Part shown: one piece after another, positions 38,801 through 50,800 of the stretch
Layout of the letters: the number at the start of each line of letters is the position of its first letter
Numbering within the stretch: position 1 is the first letter of the stretch
Origin: Vitis vinifera
Taxonomy: Eukaryota; Streptophyta; Magnoliopsida; Vitales; Vitaceae
Direction: 5' to 3'
Length of the DNA: 64,000 bases
Assembly (NCBI RefSeq): GCF_030704535.1
Contig: NC_081818.1
Span: 27,169,501 to 27,233,500, forward strand
Notes under the pieces: generated by a model
The model's database searches: none
Told to the model about the DNA's origin: nothing
Seen by the model: the letters and a program-made list of their open reading frames with translations, nothing else
Position numbers and translations under genes: made by a program

Positions 38801-41800
38801 TTGAAGGGCAATTTAGGCCTGGCCAAATTGGAAGACGGCAAGGCATTACTAGAATTTGAGTTAATAACAGAAGCTAAGAAAGCCCTAAAAGATGGTGAAA
38901 TATCGGTCGGTGGATTCGTCATGCGACTGGAGAAATGGAGCCAAAGGACGGGATGTTTGATGGAGGAAGAGAAAGAAAGAGAGGCCTGGGTGAGAATAGT
39001 TGGCCTTCCCATTTCCTTATGGGACTGGGACATCCTGAGTAAGATAGGAGAGGCGTGTGGGGGTTTTTTGGACATTGATGTCAAAACGGAAAGGATGGAG
39101 GAGCTGCAGTGGGCTAGAATTCGGGTAAGGATTAAAGAGGAGAAAATCCCTAATATGGTGGATATATGGGTCGAGAATATGTGCTACTCTTTAGCCTTGT
39201 GGTGGGAGACCAGGCCAACGCTAAGAATGATGCCAACCGACGAAAAGGGAAAAACCTTCGCAACAGCTAGAGAGGTAGAGGGTGAGGTTCAGCCACGCGA
39301 GGGCAAGCGCGTGATGGAGGCTAAAGGGGGCCCAAGGCTCGAGGATCAGACGCAGTCGGTGGATGGGACGCGGAGGCTGACATCTGGGTCGGGGCGACCC
39401 ATGGATTGTCTTCGTGGGATGGGTGGGTCGCATTTAGGGCTCCAGGGAGTGGCGAGGATGCAAGGCGGGCCTTTAGAGATGGGCCTCTTGGAAAAGTCTC
39501 GTGGGCCTGTGGGTCTTAACCCACCCTCCTCTTCTGTGGACTACTTTGGGCCAAAGGAGATGGTGGATCTCAGACGGTCCAAAGCCTGGAAGCCCTTGGA
39601 GGGTGCTGGACTGGTAGCCGAAGATCAAAGCCCCTCGGTGGAGCCCAGCGACCAAATTAGTGTGGCCCAGAGTTGTGGCCCAAGCCATTTGGGAAGCCCA
39701 TTCTCTGAAATTCCTCTATTTTGGGAGAAGGATGGCCTGCACAGGCTGAGCGAGGCAGAGCTCCTCCACAAAGAGAGATCGAAGACTGATCTCGCCCTTG
39801 TTGAGGAAGCGTTGAGGTACGATAATGTTTTCTTTCAGTCCGGTTGTCTGGTCTCTGGGACCCTCTCTTTCCCTTCTCCTTTTTTCGGTCGAACTCCAGT
39901 GGGAGAGTATTGCGACCTTTCTGGGGATGAAAAGGAGCGTGATGAGGGAGAAAATCTGCTTCAAATTCTCATTGGCACGGAGGCCCCTATGGGTGAGACT
40001 GTCGAATGCTGGGATTTGGTGGAGGTCAACAAAAGTAGAACTGAAACTGCTGGAAAGGAGATGGGCTCAGATAAAATAGTGTCACGAGTAACTAAGGCAG
40101 AGGGGGAGCTCAGCTGGGAGAAAAGTGATCTGGCCAAGTTTAGTAATTTCTTAGGGTTTTCGACAGAGGGTCTAGAGAAGGATATTATGGACTTCTTGGT
40201 TAAAATTCGTAAGAGAAGGGAAAGAGTTCATAGCAAAACCCTGCTGGAGAAATCTAAGTTCGAGAGAGAATTGAAAAGATTAGAGTGTTCCATTAACTAT
40301 GAAGGGGGAAAGAAGCAAAATGGTGAAGAGCAAGTAAGGGGGTGCCAGATTACGGAAGTTAAATGAAGCTACGACTCCTCAGTTGGAATGTTCGTGGAGC
40401 TAATGACAGCTCCAAAAGAAGGGTTATTAAGGCAGTGATCAAAAGTCAGAGGGTGGGTTGAGGAGGGGCCCTACCCCGTTTAGATTTGAGAATATGTGGC
40501 TGAAAGTGGACGACTTTAATGGTCTTCTCCGGGGGTGGTGGTAGGGGATTGAGGTGAGAGGAAGGGTCAGTTTCAGATTGGCCTCTAAGCTGAAGGTATT
40601 GAAGCAAGAAATTAAAGTTTGGAATAGGGAGGTGTTTGGAAGGCTGGAAGTTAACAAAAATTCTGCCCTCTAGCAACTGGAGTTTGGGATGGAGTGGAGT
40701 GCGAGAGGAGTCTGTCTATAGCTGAAACTGAGCAGAAAAAGGAAGCCAAGGATGCCTTCTACAAATGGGTGCTTATGGAAGAAGTCCATTGGAGGCAGAA
40801 GTCAAGGGAGCTATGGCTCAAGGAAGGGGATAGGAATACTGGTTACTTTCACTGGATGGCTAATGCCCACTGTAGGAATAATTCCCTGGATATGATTATA
40901 ATTAATAGGGAGTGGCTGACTAAGGATCAAGAGGTGAGGGAGGGGATTGTGAACGCCTTCCAGAACTTACTCTTAGAAGAGCCGAGGTGGAGAACGGATA
41001 TTGAGGGGCTGCATCTCAATCAACTTAATCCCCGGGAAGCTGAAGACTTGGAGATGCCTTTTTCTGATGAGGAAATCCACTGCGCCTTGATGGAGATGAG
41101 GGGAGACAAAGCTCCAGGCTCGGATGGATTCACAGTGGCTTTTTGGCAAGAATGCTGGGATTTTGTGAAGGAAGAGGTGGTGGATCTGTTTAAGGAATTC
41201 TATGAGCATGGGTCCTTTGCCAAATGTCTCAACACTATCTTTCTGGTCCTTATTCCTAAGAAAGGAGGTGCTGAAGACTTAGGGGATTTCAGACCCATCA
41301 GCTTGCTTGGGGGGTTGTACAAACTCTTGGCCAAAGTCCTAGCGAATAGGCTAAAAAAGGTGCTTGATAAGGTCGTCTCAGTAGACCAAAATGCTTTTGT
41401 GAGAGGAAGACCGATTTTGGATGCTTCTCTAGTAGCTAATGAGGTGATTGATTACTGGCACAAAAGAAAAGAGAAAGGGTTGATATGCAAGTTGGACATT
41501 GAAAAAGCCTATGATAGCATCAATTGGAAGTTTCTTATGAAGGTGCTTCGGAAGATGGGCTTTGGGTCTCGTTGGATGGATTGGATGTGGTGGTGTATTT
41601 CAACTGCTAAATTCTCCATCTTAATCAATGGGGTGCCTGCCGGTTTCTTTTCAAACTCAAAGGGGTTGCGGCAAGGAGACTCTCTCTCTCCATATCTCTT
41701 CGTCTTGGGTACGGAAGTGCTTAGCACCCTACTTAGACGGGCTGGTGAGGGGGGCTTTCTTTCCGGCTGTAGGCTTCGGGGGAGAGGGGGTGAGGAGCTG

Positions 41801-44800
41801 ACTGTCTCCCATCTCCTTTTTGCTGACGACACAATCATTTTTTGCAAAGCTAGAAGAGAGCAATTAACCAATCTAAGCTGGATCTTGGCGTGGTTTAAGG
41901 CGGCTTCCGGCCTTAGAATTAATCTTGCCAAGAGTGTGCTAATTCCTGTTGGGAAAGTGGATGAGCTGGAGGAGTTGGCGGCTGAGCTTGGATGCAGATT
42001 GGGGGCTTTACCCACTGTCTATTTGGGGCTGCCCCTTGGAGCCCACCATAAAACCTCTTCTTCCTGGGATGGGGTGGAAGAGAGAATGAGAAGAAGACTA
42101 GCCCAGTGGAAAAGACAATACATCTCGAAGGGGGGAAGAATTACTCTTATCAAGAGTACTTTGGCCAGCATACCCATCTACCTTCTATCCCTTATCCGCA
42201 TTCCTAAGTCTGTTGCTAAAAGGATTGAAAAAATCCAAAGAGATTTCCTTTGGGGGGGGGGAAGCTTGGAGAGGAAAGCCCACTTAATTAACTAGAAGGT
42301 GGTTTGCAGCCCTAAGGAAGAGGGTCGATTAGGCATCCGAAAGATAGACTTGTTGAACAAAGCCTTGCTGGGCAAATGGGTTTGGAGATATGCCTATGAG
42401 AAGGATAATCTTTGGAAAACAGTGATAGGGGTGAAATATGGTCAAGAGGGGTGTGGGTGGAGGACTAAGGAAGTTTGTGGGTCTTATGGAGTGGGATTGT
42501 GGAAGGAAATCATGAAGGAGGCTGATTGGTGTTGGGAGAGCATTGATTTTAAGGTAGGGAAGGGGACTAGAGTTTTGTTCTGGACAGATAAGTGGTGTGG
42601 CAATGAGGCGCTTTCTCAAACTTTTCCACAGCTGTTTACCTTGGCAGGTCATAGGAATGCCAAAGTAAGTGAAGTGTGGGACTCTAGCCGGGGTCAAGGA
42701 GGTTGGAATCTCAGCTTGGCTAGAGATTTCAATGATTGGGAGCTGGACCAGATAGGAGATATGCTGAATACTTCAGGACTTCTCCTGAGGAGGATTCTGT
42801 GAGATGGAAAAGGGAAGGCAATGGTGTTTTTGGGGCTAAAAAGTAGAACATTTTAACCATGTTTGCTTTGGATTGCTGCATTCAGAAACCTAAAAATATC
42901 AACCAGTTCATAATTGGGAGCACAGTTTTTATTTTATTTTTTTCCCTTTGCCTTTTTTATAGGAAAATTTTAAGTTTGTTAATTGGCACTTCATAGAATT
43001 GCACTTCTCAAAACTGATCTCTGCCAGCAGAACTCCAGAACAGAACCCATTATGTTTCAGGCAGGTTGGTCAGATTTTGTCACTGCTAATTGAAGCAATA
43101 AATATTGCCCTTTTTAAGGTTGGAGTGGTCTGGGGTTTTGAAAGGATTGTCTGAGATCAAAAGTGAATGTTACTCAAGCTGTATCTAGAATGGTGTGATA
43201 AGGATGGCTGTTGAAGCTGACATCCCAGCCTCACCTGAAGGCCTTGAAAGAAGCTTTTGAATAGGGGTCCAGAGCTTGATCATGGAAGCAAATTCGGCAA
43301 TCCCATGGGTTACTGAAGAGATGTGGAAGTCTCCTTCTCAATGGACAACAAATAAAAACATGGATATATTGGCAAAAGGCAGAGCTAGACCCTTCTCTCC
43401 TGTTAAGACTGATACTTTTAACCATCAAGTTGCTTTGTTTTTGTACTCATAGTTTAGACTTCATATTTTTTTAAAGTTCTCTGATCCTACTTTACATCCT
43501 TAGTACATTTGCTCTGTTTTCTGCATCAGAATTAAATCACAAAATAATACTCATGCAGCTCTCAATGTGGAAGTTGGAAAGTGCGTCCATCAGAGGCTTA
43601 AAGCAATCCAAAGGAGGGCTCTCGTGAAACTCAACCAACATCACATGTGGTTGAGTCCCAAATTATATTTTAAATTTGTATAGAAATATTTAGTCATGTG
43701 GGGACAAATCTTCAACATCACAAATAAATGGACTCTAACCTCAAAAAAACATATAAAAATAGCTAAACAAAATATTTGGTGAATTGTCAGGTAGAGCATC
43801 ATATCTTACAGAATTCCCAGGTGAAATTGCAGACAGCCGTCCGGAAGATTTGTTGACAGTTGCAATCCGATCATCCAAACTAGCATACTCTATAACTACA
43901 CCAATTTGTGGCCCTCCTTTCACATTAAGCTAAACAAATGAAAGTCAGAACATTATTAAATTAATATGACAAAAGAAAGAAAAAGTATTAGGAAGAAATG
44001 CAGAGCTATACTACAGAGAATGTTTGGGCTTGCTAGAAAAGCCAAAATGACACTGAACCTATACTCTGGAGAAATCATAAGAGTTTCTTTTTATACCCTC
44101 TTCACATTCAGGTCCTACTATCCAAATTAGAGAGAGAGAGAGAGCAATGCACTAACGAAATATAATGGAATATACCACATAAGCTGCACCTGGAACCAGG
44201 AAAATATCAGGAGGATGTATTCTTGGTGGTGCATAGACTTCCACCTTAATTTGATTACTCGCTATTTCATATCCAGATGCCTGTCTAGCACTGACCTGTT
44301 TTCACGTTCTACATGTTAACTTAGGCCCAAATTTCAACCAAAAACTGAAAACAAGACCCATTTAAAAATATTGGCATCTGGGCACAACGTCAATCGATGG
44401 ACTTACATAGAGAATTGTAACACCAAGATGTTTAGCCAAAATCATAAACTTTGGGGAGTTAACATATCCACCACCAATACTTGAGATATCATTATCATCA
44501 TCCACGAGATCAACTATATGGTCCTCAATATGAACCTGAATATTCATGTAAACATACTGCAAAAAAAGAAAAAAGCAAAAAAAAAAAATGAACTACTTAG
44601 AGCTTTAAATGAAATATAGGTAAGCAAGTGTTTGTGTCCGGATGGAAGTGAATGGAAAACATATCAACAACAACACACTACATTTCCATACATATGTTGG
44701 AGACTCATATACATCAAATAGGTAGAAAACCAAGTAAATAACTAAATGTGTCCTACTAGATACAGTTGAACACAGGATAAGCTGAAAATATGGCTCCCCA

Positions 44801-47800
44801 AAGATGGATATGAAAGAAATTCAAACCTGAGAAGCATCAAAAGTGCTTCCATCATCAACTCCAGCCATCACAATAATAGATTGTACACTTCCTTCCTGAA
44901 AATATCAAAGTAGCACATAATAAATGCCAGTTCACAACAAAAATAAATCACCTAGGTAAACACACCATGAGGCTTATCTCTTCTCCCGAGGTAATCCTTA
45001 TCCAATCAACATCTGCAACTTGAACCTGTAGAAAGAAAAAAGGCAGAAAGTCTAGTGTATAGCAGCAAAAAAGAAAGCGCCCCATAACTTTAAGAATCAG
45101 ACAAGAAGATGTGAAGTTTTGAACAAGGGATTTGTTACATGCTAGAAAGATTAAGATTCTCATAGCACATGACACTCTGAGTCACCACACATCCTATTTC
45201 CCACCGGAAGATGATGGATGTCTTATGATCGATTATGCATTAGATCAATACCAGTAGTTTCGTATGTACAGAACCTTAAAAGGTTAAAAAGGGCTACTTT
45301 ATTTGAAACTAAGTGTGGGTTTCTTAAATATATTGAAGAAACTGAGAAAATGATTTTCTGAATTCATTCACAAACTCTTACTTTTTACATAAACATATCC
45401 CTATTTAACAACTATACAGAGAGCAATTAAAAAAGGAAAAAAATACAAATATGGAAGAACACAAATTACCCACATAGGGGCCTCAATCTTTCCCTATTAT
45501 CCTACCAATCACTACTCACAATTGTAACGGATTTCCACACTCCCCCTCAAGTTGGATCATAGATATTAATCATGTCCAACTTGCCAATAAAGTCTTCAAA
45601 GCTTGATTTCTGTAACCCCTTGGTGAAAATATCGGCCAATTGTTCCCTTGTAGGGATATAAGTCATGCAAATAATCCCTTTCTCAATTTTTCCTTTATAA
45701 AGTGTCTGTCCACTTCTATATGTTTGGTTCTGTCGTGCTGAACAGGATTATGAGAAATACTAATGGCAGCTTTGTTGTCACAATAGAGTTTAATGGGGAG
45801 CTCTATTGTAATGCATAGTTCTTCCAACAGTTTTTTCAACCATAGTCCTTCACACATACCTTGTGCAACTGCTCTGAATTCAGCTTCGGCACTGCTTCTA
45901 GCCACTACACTCTGCTTTTTACTTCTCCATGTTACTAAATTGCCCCAGACATAGGTACAGTAACCTGTAGTAGACCTTCTGTCATCTGCTGCTCCCGCCC
46001 AATCTGCATCTGTGTAAATCTCTACTTTCTTACTGTCACTCTTCTTAAAGAATAGTCCTCTCCCTGGAGAACCTTTTAGGTATCTGAGGATCTTATACAC
46101 TGCTTCCAGATGACTTTCCTTTGGTGAGTGCATGTATTGGCTAACCACGCTTACGGCGAAAGCAATGTCAGGTCTAGTGTGAGAAAGGTAGATCAGTCTA
46201 CCTACTAGTCGCTGATATTTCTCTCTATCCACAGGCTTTCCGTCACTTTCCATTCTGTTTCTTGCCTTGATAGGGGTATCGCTTGGCTTGCATCCCAGCA
46301 TGCCAGTCTCAGTCAACAAATCAAGTACATACTTTCTTTGGGAAATACTAATTCCCTTTCTTGATCTGGCGACCTCCATTCCTAGGAAATACCGCATTTG
46401 ACCCAGATCTTTCACCTCAAATTCTGTGGCTAAGACCTTCTTTAATCTTTCCACTTCTCCTGTGTCATCTCCAGTGAGAATGATGTCATCGACATAGACG
46501 ATTAGAATGGTCATCCTTCCATCATTGGACTGTTTGAAGAACATTGTGTGATCTGACTGTCCCTGTTGGTATCCTTGATTCTTAATCACCTTTGCAAATC
46601 TATCAAACCATGCTCTGGGTGATTGTTTGAGACCATAAAGAGATTTCTTCAATTTGCATACCCTGGTTTCTTCTTCTTCCTTACAGAACCCTGGTGGTAA
46701 CATCATAAACACTTCTTCTTCTAGTTCTCCATTCAGAAAGGCATTCTTTATATCAAACTGATGGAGTGGCCAGTCGAGGTTTGCTGCTAAGGATAAAAGA
46801 ACTCGTATAGTGTTCAGCTTTGCTACTGGTGCAAATGTCTCAGTATAGTCGATGCCATAGGTCTGAGTGAACCCCTTTGCAACTAGGCGGGCTTTGTATC
46901 GTTCTACTGTGCCATCCGCTTTATATTTCACTGTGAATATCCATTTACAGCCCACTGGTTTCTTCCCCCTTGGTAAATTCATCACTTCCCAAGTCTCATT
47001 TTTTTCTAATGCCCTTATTTCTTCCATCACAACCTCTTTCCATTCTGGAATTTCGAAAGCTTCTTGAATGTTTTTAGGAAGCTGGATTCTGTCAAGGTTA
47101 GTTGTAAAGGCACGACACTTTGCAGAAAGAGAATTATAAGACACAAAGTTTGAGATAGGATGGAGAGTACATGAACGAGGTTGTTTCCTAATAGCAATGG
47201 GTAAGTCATCTGTTACCTGATCAGAATTGAAGTCATACTCTCGAGGGGTTGGAACTATCACCGATTCTGACTCTTGTAGTGCTTCGGAGATGAGTGTCTC
47301 ATTGAACTTCGATTTTGGCCTCCTTGAATAGACAAGTGTTTCCCTATTTGTCTGTAATTCCATATCTCCCCCTAAGTTTAAGTGTCCTTCTGTATTATGT
47401 GAAGGGTTAGATATAAAGCACGGAGTGGATTCAAACATAGCAACATCAAGATAGTCAGAGGTTAAGGAAGGTCTAGTTTCACTCATGGACTCCCCCTGAA
47501 GCGAGTAGTAGGGAGTATGCTCAAAAAATGTGACATCTAGGCTAACATATAGCTTCTGTGAAATTGGGTCATAGCATTTGTAGCCTTTTTGTGTGGAAGA
47601 GTAGCCAAGAAAGACACATTTAAGTGCTCTGGGATCAAATTTGTTCCGCTTAGGTCCATGAATGTGGACAAACACAGTGGACCCAAAGACACGAAGTGGA
47701 AGGTGTGCATCAAGTCTCGAATGAGGAAAAAACTCATGGAATTTTTGGAGGGGTGTGACAAAGGATAGGACCCGACTAGGCATTCGGTTAATAAGATATG

Positions 47801-50800
47801 TGGCTGTCAAAATGGAGTCACCCCAAAATTGTGTTGGCATGTGAGATGAAAATAACAAAGCACGAGCAACTTCAAGAATATGTCTATTTTTCCGTTCTGT
47901 AACCCCGTTTTGTTGAGGTGTGTCAACACAAGAACTTTGATGTATAATACCATTTTCTTGAAGGTAAGTGCTCAAGGAGTGATTAAAATACTCTGTACCA
48001 TTATCAGTACGAAGAATTTGAATTTTGGTGTGAAACTGAGTTTGTATCATATAGTGAAAGTTCATGAAGACTGATCGAACCTCAGTTTTATCAGTCAACA
48101 AATATACCCAACATAGGCGAGTATGATCATCAATAAAAGTAATAAACCATTTTTTATGGGTCCTATTAGGGGTACGTGAGGAACCCCATAGATCACTGTG
48201 AATCAGAGTAAATGGTATGGATGGTTTATACTTAGATTTAGGAAAAGACGTTCGATGATGTTTGGCAAGTTCACACACTTCACACTGAAAATCCAATATC
48301 GTTTTGTTTGAACATAGCGAGGGAAATAAATGTTTTAAATACTGAAAACTAGGATGACCCATCCTTTTGTGCCATAACAAAAGTTCACTATCCTTAGAAT
48401 AAGATGTAGAATTACAAACAGTAGGAGAACTCTGTCCAAGCACATCAGTTTCGTCGAAGTAATATAGACCCTCACGTTCCTTAGCACTGCCAATCGTCTT
48501 CCCCGATGATAGGTCCTGAAAAACACAGTGAGATGATAGGAATTTAGCTGAGCAATTAGACTTTTTGGTTAACTGGCTAATAGACAGCAAATTGCAAGAC
48601 AAATTAGGTACATGTAGGACAGGGTTGAGAGTAATTGACTCAGAAATACGAATACTCCCTTTGCCAGCAACTGGTGATAAAGTACCATCTGCAATTTTTA
48701 CTTTTAAATTACCGGCACAGGGAGAATATGTAGAAAATAAATGATGAGCATCTGTCATATGATCAGATGCACCAGAGTCAACAATCCAAGGAATAGTCTG
48801 AGACATGGTGCTAAGTGCTGTCAAAAAGGTACCTTTTTTTGCCAAAGAACCAGAGGATAAAGTGGTAGAAGACTGACCAGAGGCTTGGAAATTAGAAAAA
48901 AGCTCATATAATTTCGCAATCTGGTTGGAATTAAACCCCACACTAGAAGTTGACTGACAAACTTCTGTAGGAGTTTTGTCTGCCTGGGCTTCGGTGGAGG
49001 CCTGATGACTGTGGGCTTTATTCGGCTGTCTGGGCTTCCAATCTGCGGGCTTGCCATGTAAGGCCCAACAAGTGTCTTTAGTGTGGCCCAACTTCTTACA
49101 ATGCTCACAATAAGTCCTCTTGGACTGTCTTGGGCTTGGCCCACTAGATCCAGCAACAGAAGGCCCACGTCCAGCAATAGCATAAGGCCCATGGGGCCCA
49201 TGAGGACCATAAGTTAAAAGGGCTGAGCCCTCAAGCCCAACTGAGTGACCACGTCCAGCAATAGCATAAGGCCCATGGGGCCCATGAGGACCATAAGTTA
49301 AAAGGGCTGAGCCCTCAGGCCCAACTGAGTGATCCAGCATCACTCTCCTTCTGCTCTCCTCTCGCCGCACCTCAGAGAAGACTTCTCGGATGGAGGGCAA
49401 CGGCCGGCGACTGAGAACCCTACTCCTAACGTCATCAAGCTCGCGGTTCAACCCCGCTAGGAACTCGAAGACCCTCTCATTCTCCATCTTCTTCTTGAAG
49501 CGCACGCTGTCCCCCGTGCACTCCCACTCTTCTTCGCAACTAAGATCGAGCTCTTGCCACAGACCCAGCATCTCGGTGTAGTATTCCGTGACTTCCCGAT
49601 CTCCTTGCTTCATCTGCCAAAGCCGCGTCTTGATTTCAAAGATTTGGGAAGCATTCTCAGCATCGGAATACGTTTCCTGTATCGCATCCCACACGTCCTT
49701 TGCCGTTGGGAGAAACATGTAAGTCTTTCCAATGGATGGTTTCATGGAATTACTCAAGCACGAGGTGATAAAGGAGTTTTCCGACCGCCATTTCTGAGAT
49801 GCTGCTACATCGGTCGGAGGTGGTCGTCGAGTCTCGCCGGTAAGGAACCCTAACTTTCCCTTTCCGTCAATTACGAGTTTGATTGCTTGAGCCCACTCTC
49901 TGTAATTCTTACCATTCAATTTTTCAATGGTAAGGTGGAGTGGGGAGTTGTCGAATGCACCGACGGGACCCATCGAAGAGTGTATCTCCGACACTCTTTC
50001 GTGGTTGCTTCCTCTTTGGGCATCCATGGACAGATTAGGGTTTTAGAGCAAACCTGGCTCTGATACCATGAAGAAACTGAGAAAATGATTTTCTGAATTC
50101 ATTCACAAACTCTTACTTTTTACATAAACATATCCCTATTTAACAACTATACAGAGAGCAATTAAAAAAGGAAAAAAATACAAATATGGAAGAACACAAA
50201 TTACCCACATAGGGGCCTCAATCTTTCCCTATTATCCTACCAATCACTACTCACAATTGTAACGGATTTCCACATATATCAAACCAGGTTGAAGTTGGTT
50301 TGTTTCCTCTGCTTTCTGAGGTGGAAACTGAACTTCCATACAAGATCCATAGGCCTTGAAAAACTATGTAAACCTAAAAACAAAGGTCAGATTCACAGCA
50401 AGAACAAGTTTTGAGATTTCAGAGCATTTTTTTAATGGGTGTTTATTAAACACCCCTATTCTGCAAACAAAAATGATTCATTTGAACTAACTATAAAGTC
50501 TGAATTTACTTTAAACAAAATTATTAATATCATTTCATATATGTCCAAGAAAATACATAGCTTACATGGCAGTCATTCACTCAGACATTTGTGTCACACT
50601 AATGTTAATATAACATCTAAATTTGTCAGACATCCACGCTACAAAATTCATGACCCTCAAGTTAGTGATGCTCCTGATGATCTTGATATACTCATTGCTC
50701 TTAAGAAAGGTGTGAGGTTGTGTTCTCAGCACCCAATCTCTAACTTCATTTCTTATGACAGATTATCCCCACAATATTATGCTTTTGTTACTAATCTGTC

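Larger units (their letters stand above)
37338..42854. mobile_element. L1-type LINE with twin-priming (5') inversion, flanked by a 19-bp target duplication
   Basis: Both flanks carry CTAAAAAGTAGAACATTTT (37338-37356 and 42836-42854). Just inside the left copy is poly(T), so the element's 3' end points left on the minus strand (37357-38036: 3' UTR and the end of ORF2). From 38037 rightwards the 5' part lies in the opposite, plus, orientation: leader, ORF1 and most of ORF2. It stops at the right target copy precisely where the minus-strand part takes up the ORF2 frame (VFGAKK on the right, the next residues at 38036 on the left), with AAGT microhomology at the break. This is the structure left by twin priming. 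The insertion forms most of the 6.7-kb GP210 intron between the exons at 37073 and 43810. Confidence 0.85.
45334..50274 (-). mobile_element. Full-length Ty1/Copia retrotransposon with identical LTRs
   Basis: 4941 bp bounded by two 206-bp LTRs that I read as identical, and by the 5-bp duplication TATAT (45329-45333 and 50275-50279). On the minus strand the order is 5' LTR (50274-50069), tRNA-Met primer site, one gag-pol frame, purine tract, 3' LTR (45539-45334). Protein order (gag, protease, integrase, RT, RNase H) is that of Copia. It sits in the 9.06-kb GP210 intron between exons 45025 and 54087, in the same orientation as the gene. Identical LTRs imply recent insertion. Confidence 0.95.

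Noticed and set aside
38038..39084. Minus-strand 348-codon frame opposite LINE ORF1
   Set aside because: Antisense shadow of ORF1; Ser/Pro/Leu-rich without domain.
50280..50440. Possible GP210 exon between the two Copia sequences
   Set aside because: Exons 54087 and 45025 already join in phase and in the expected protein order; no in-phase splice sites with family-like sequence here.
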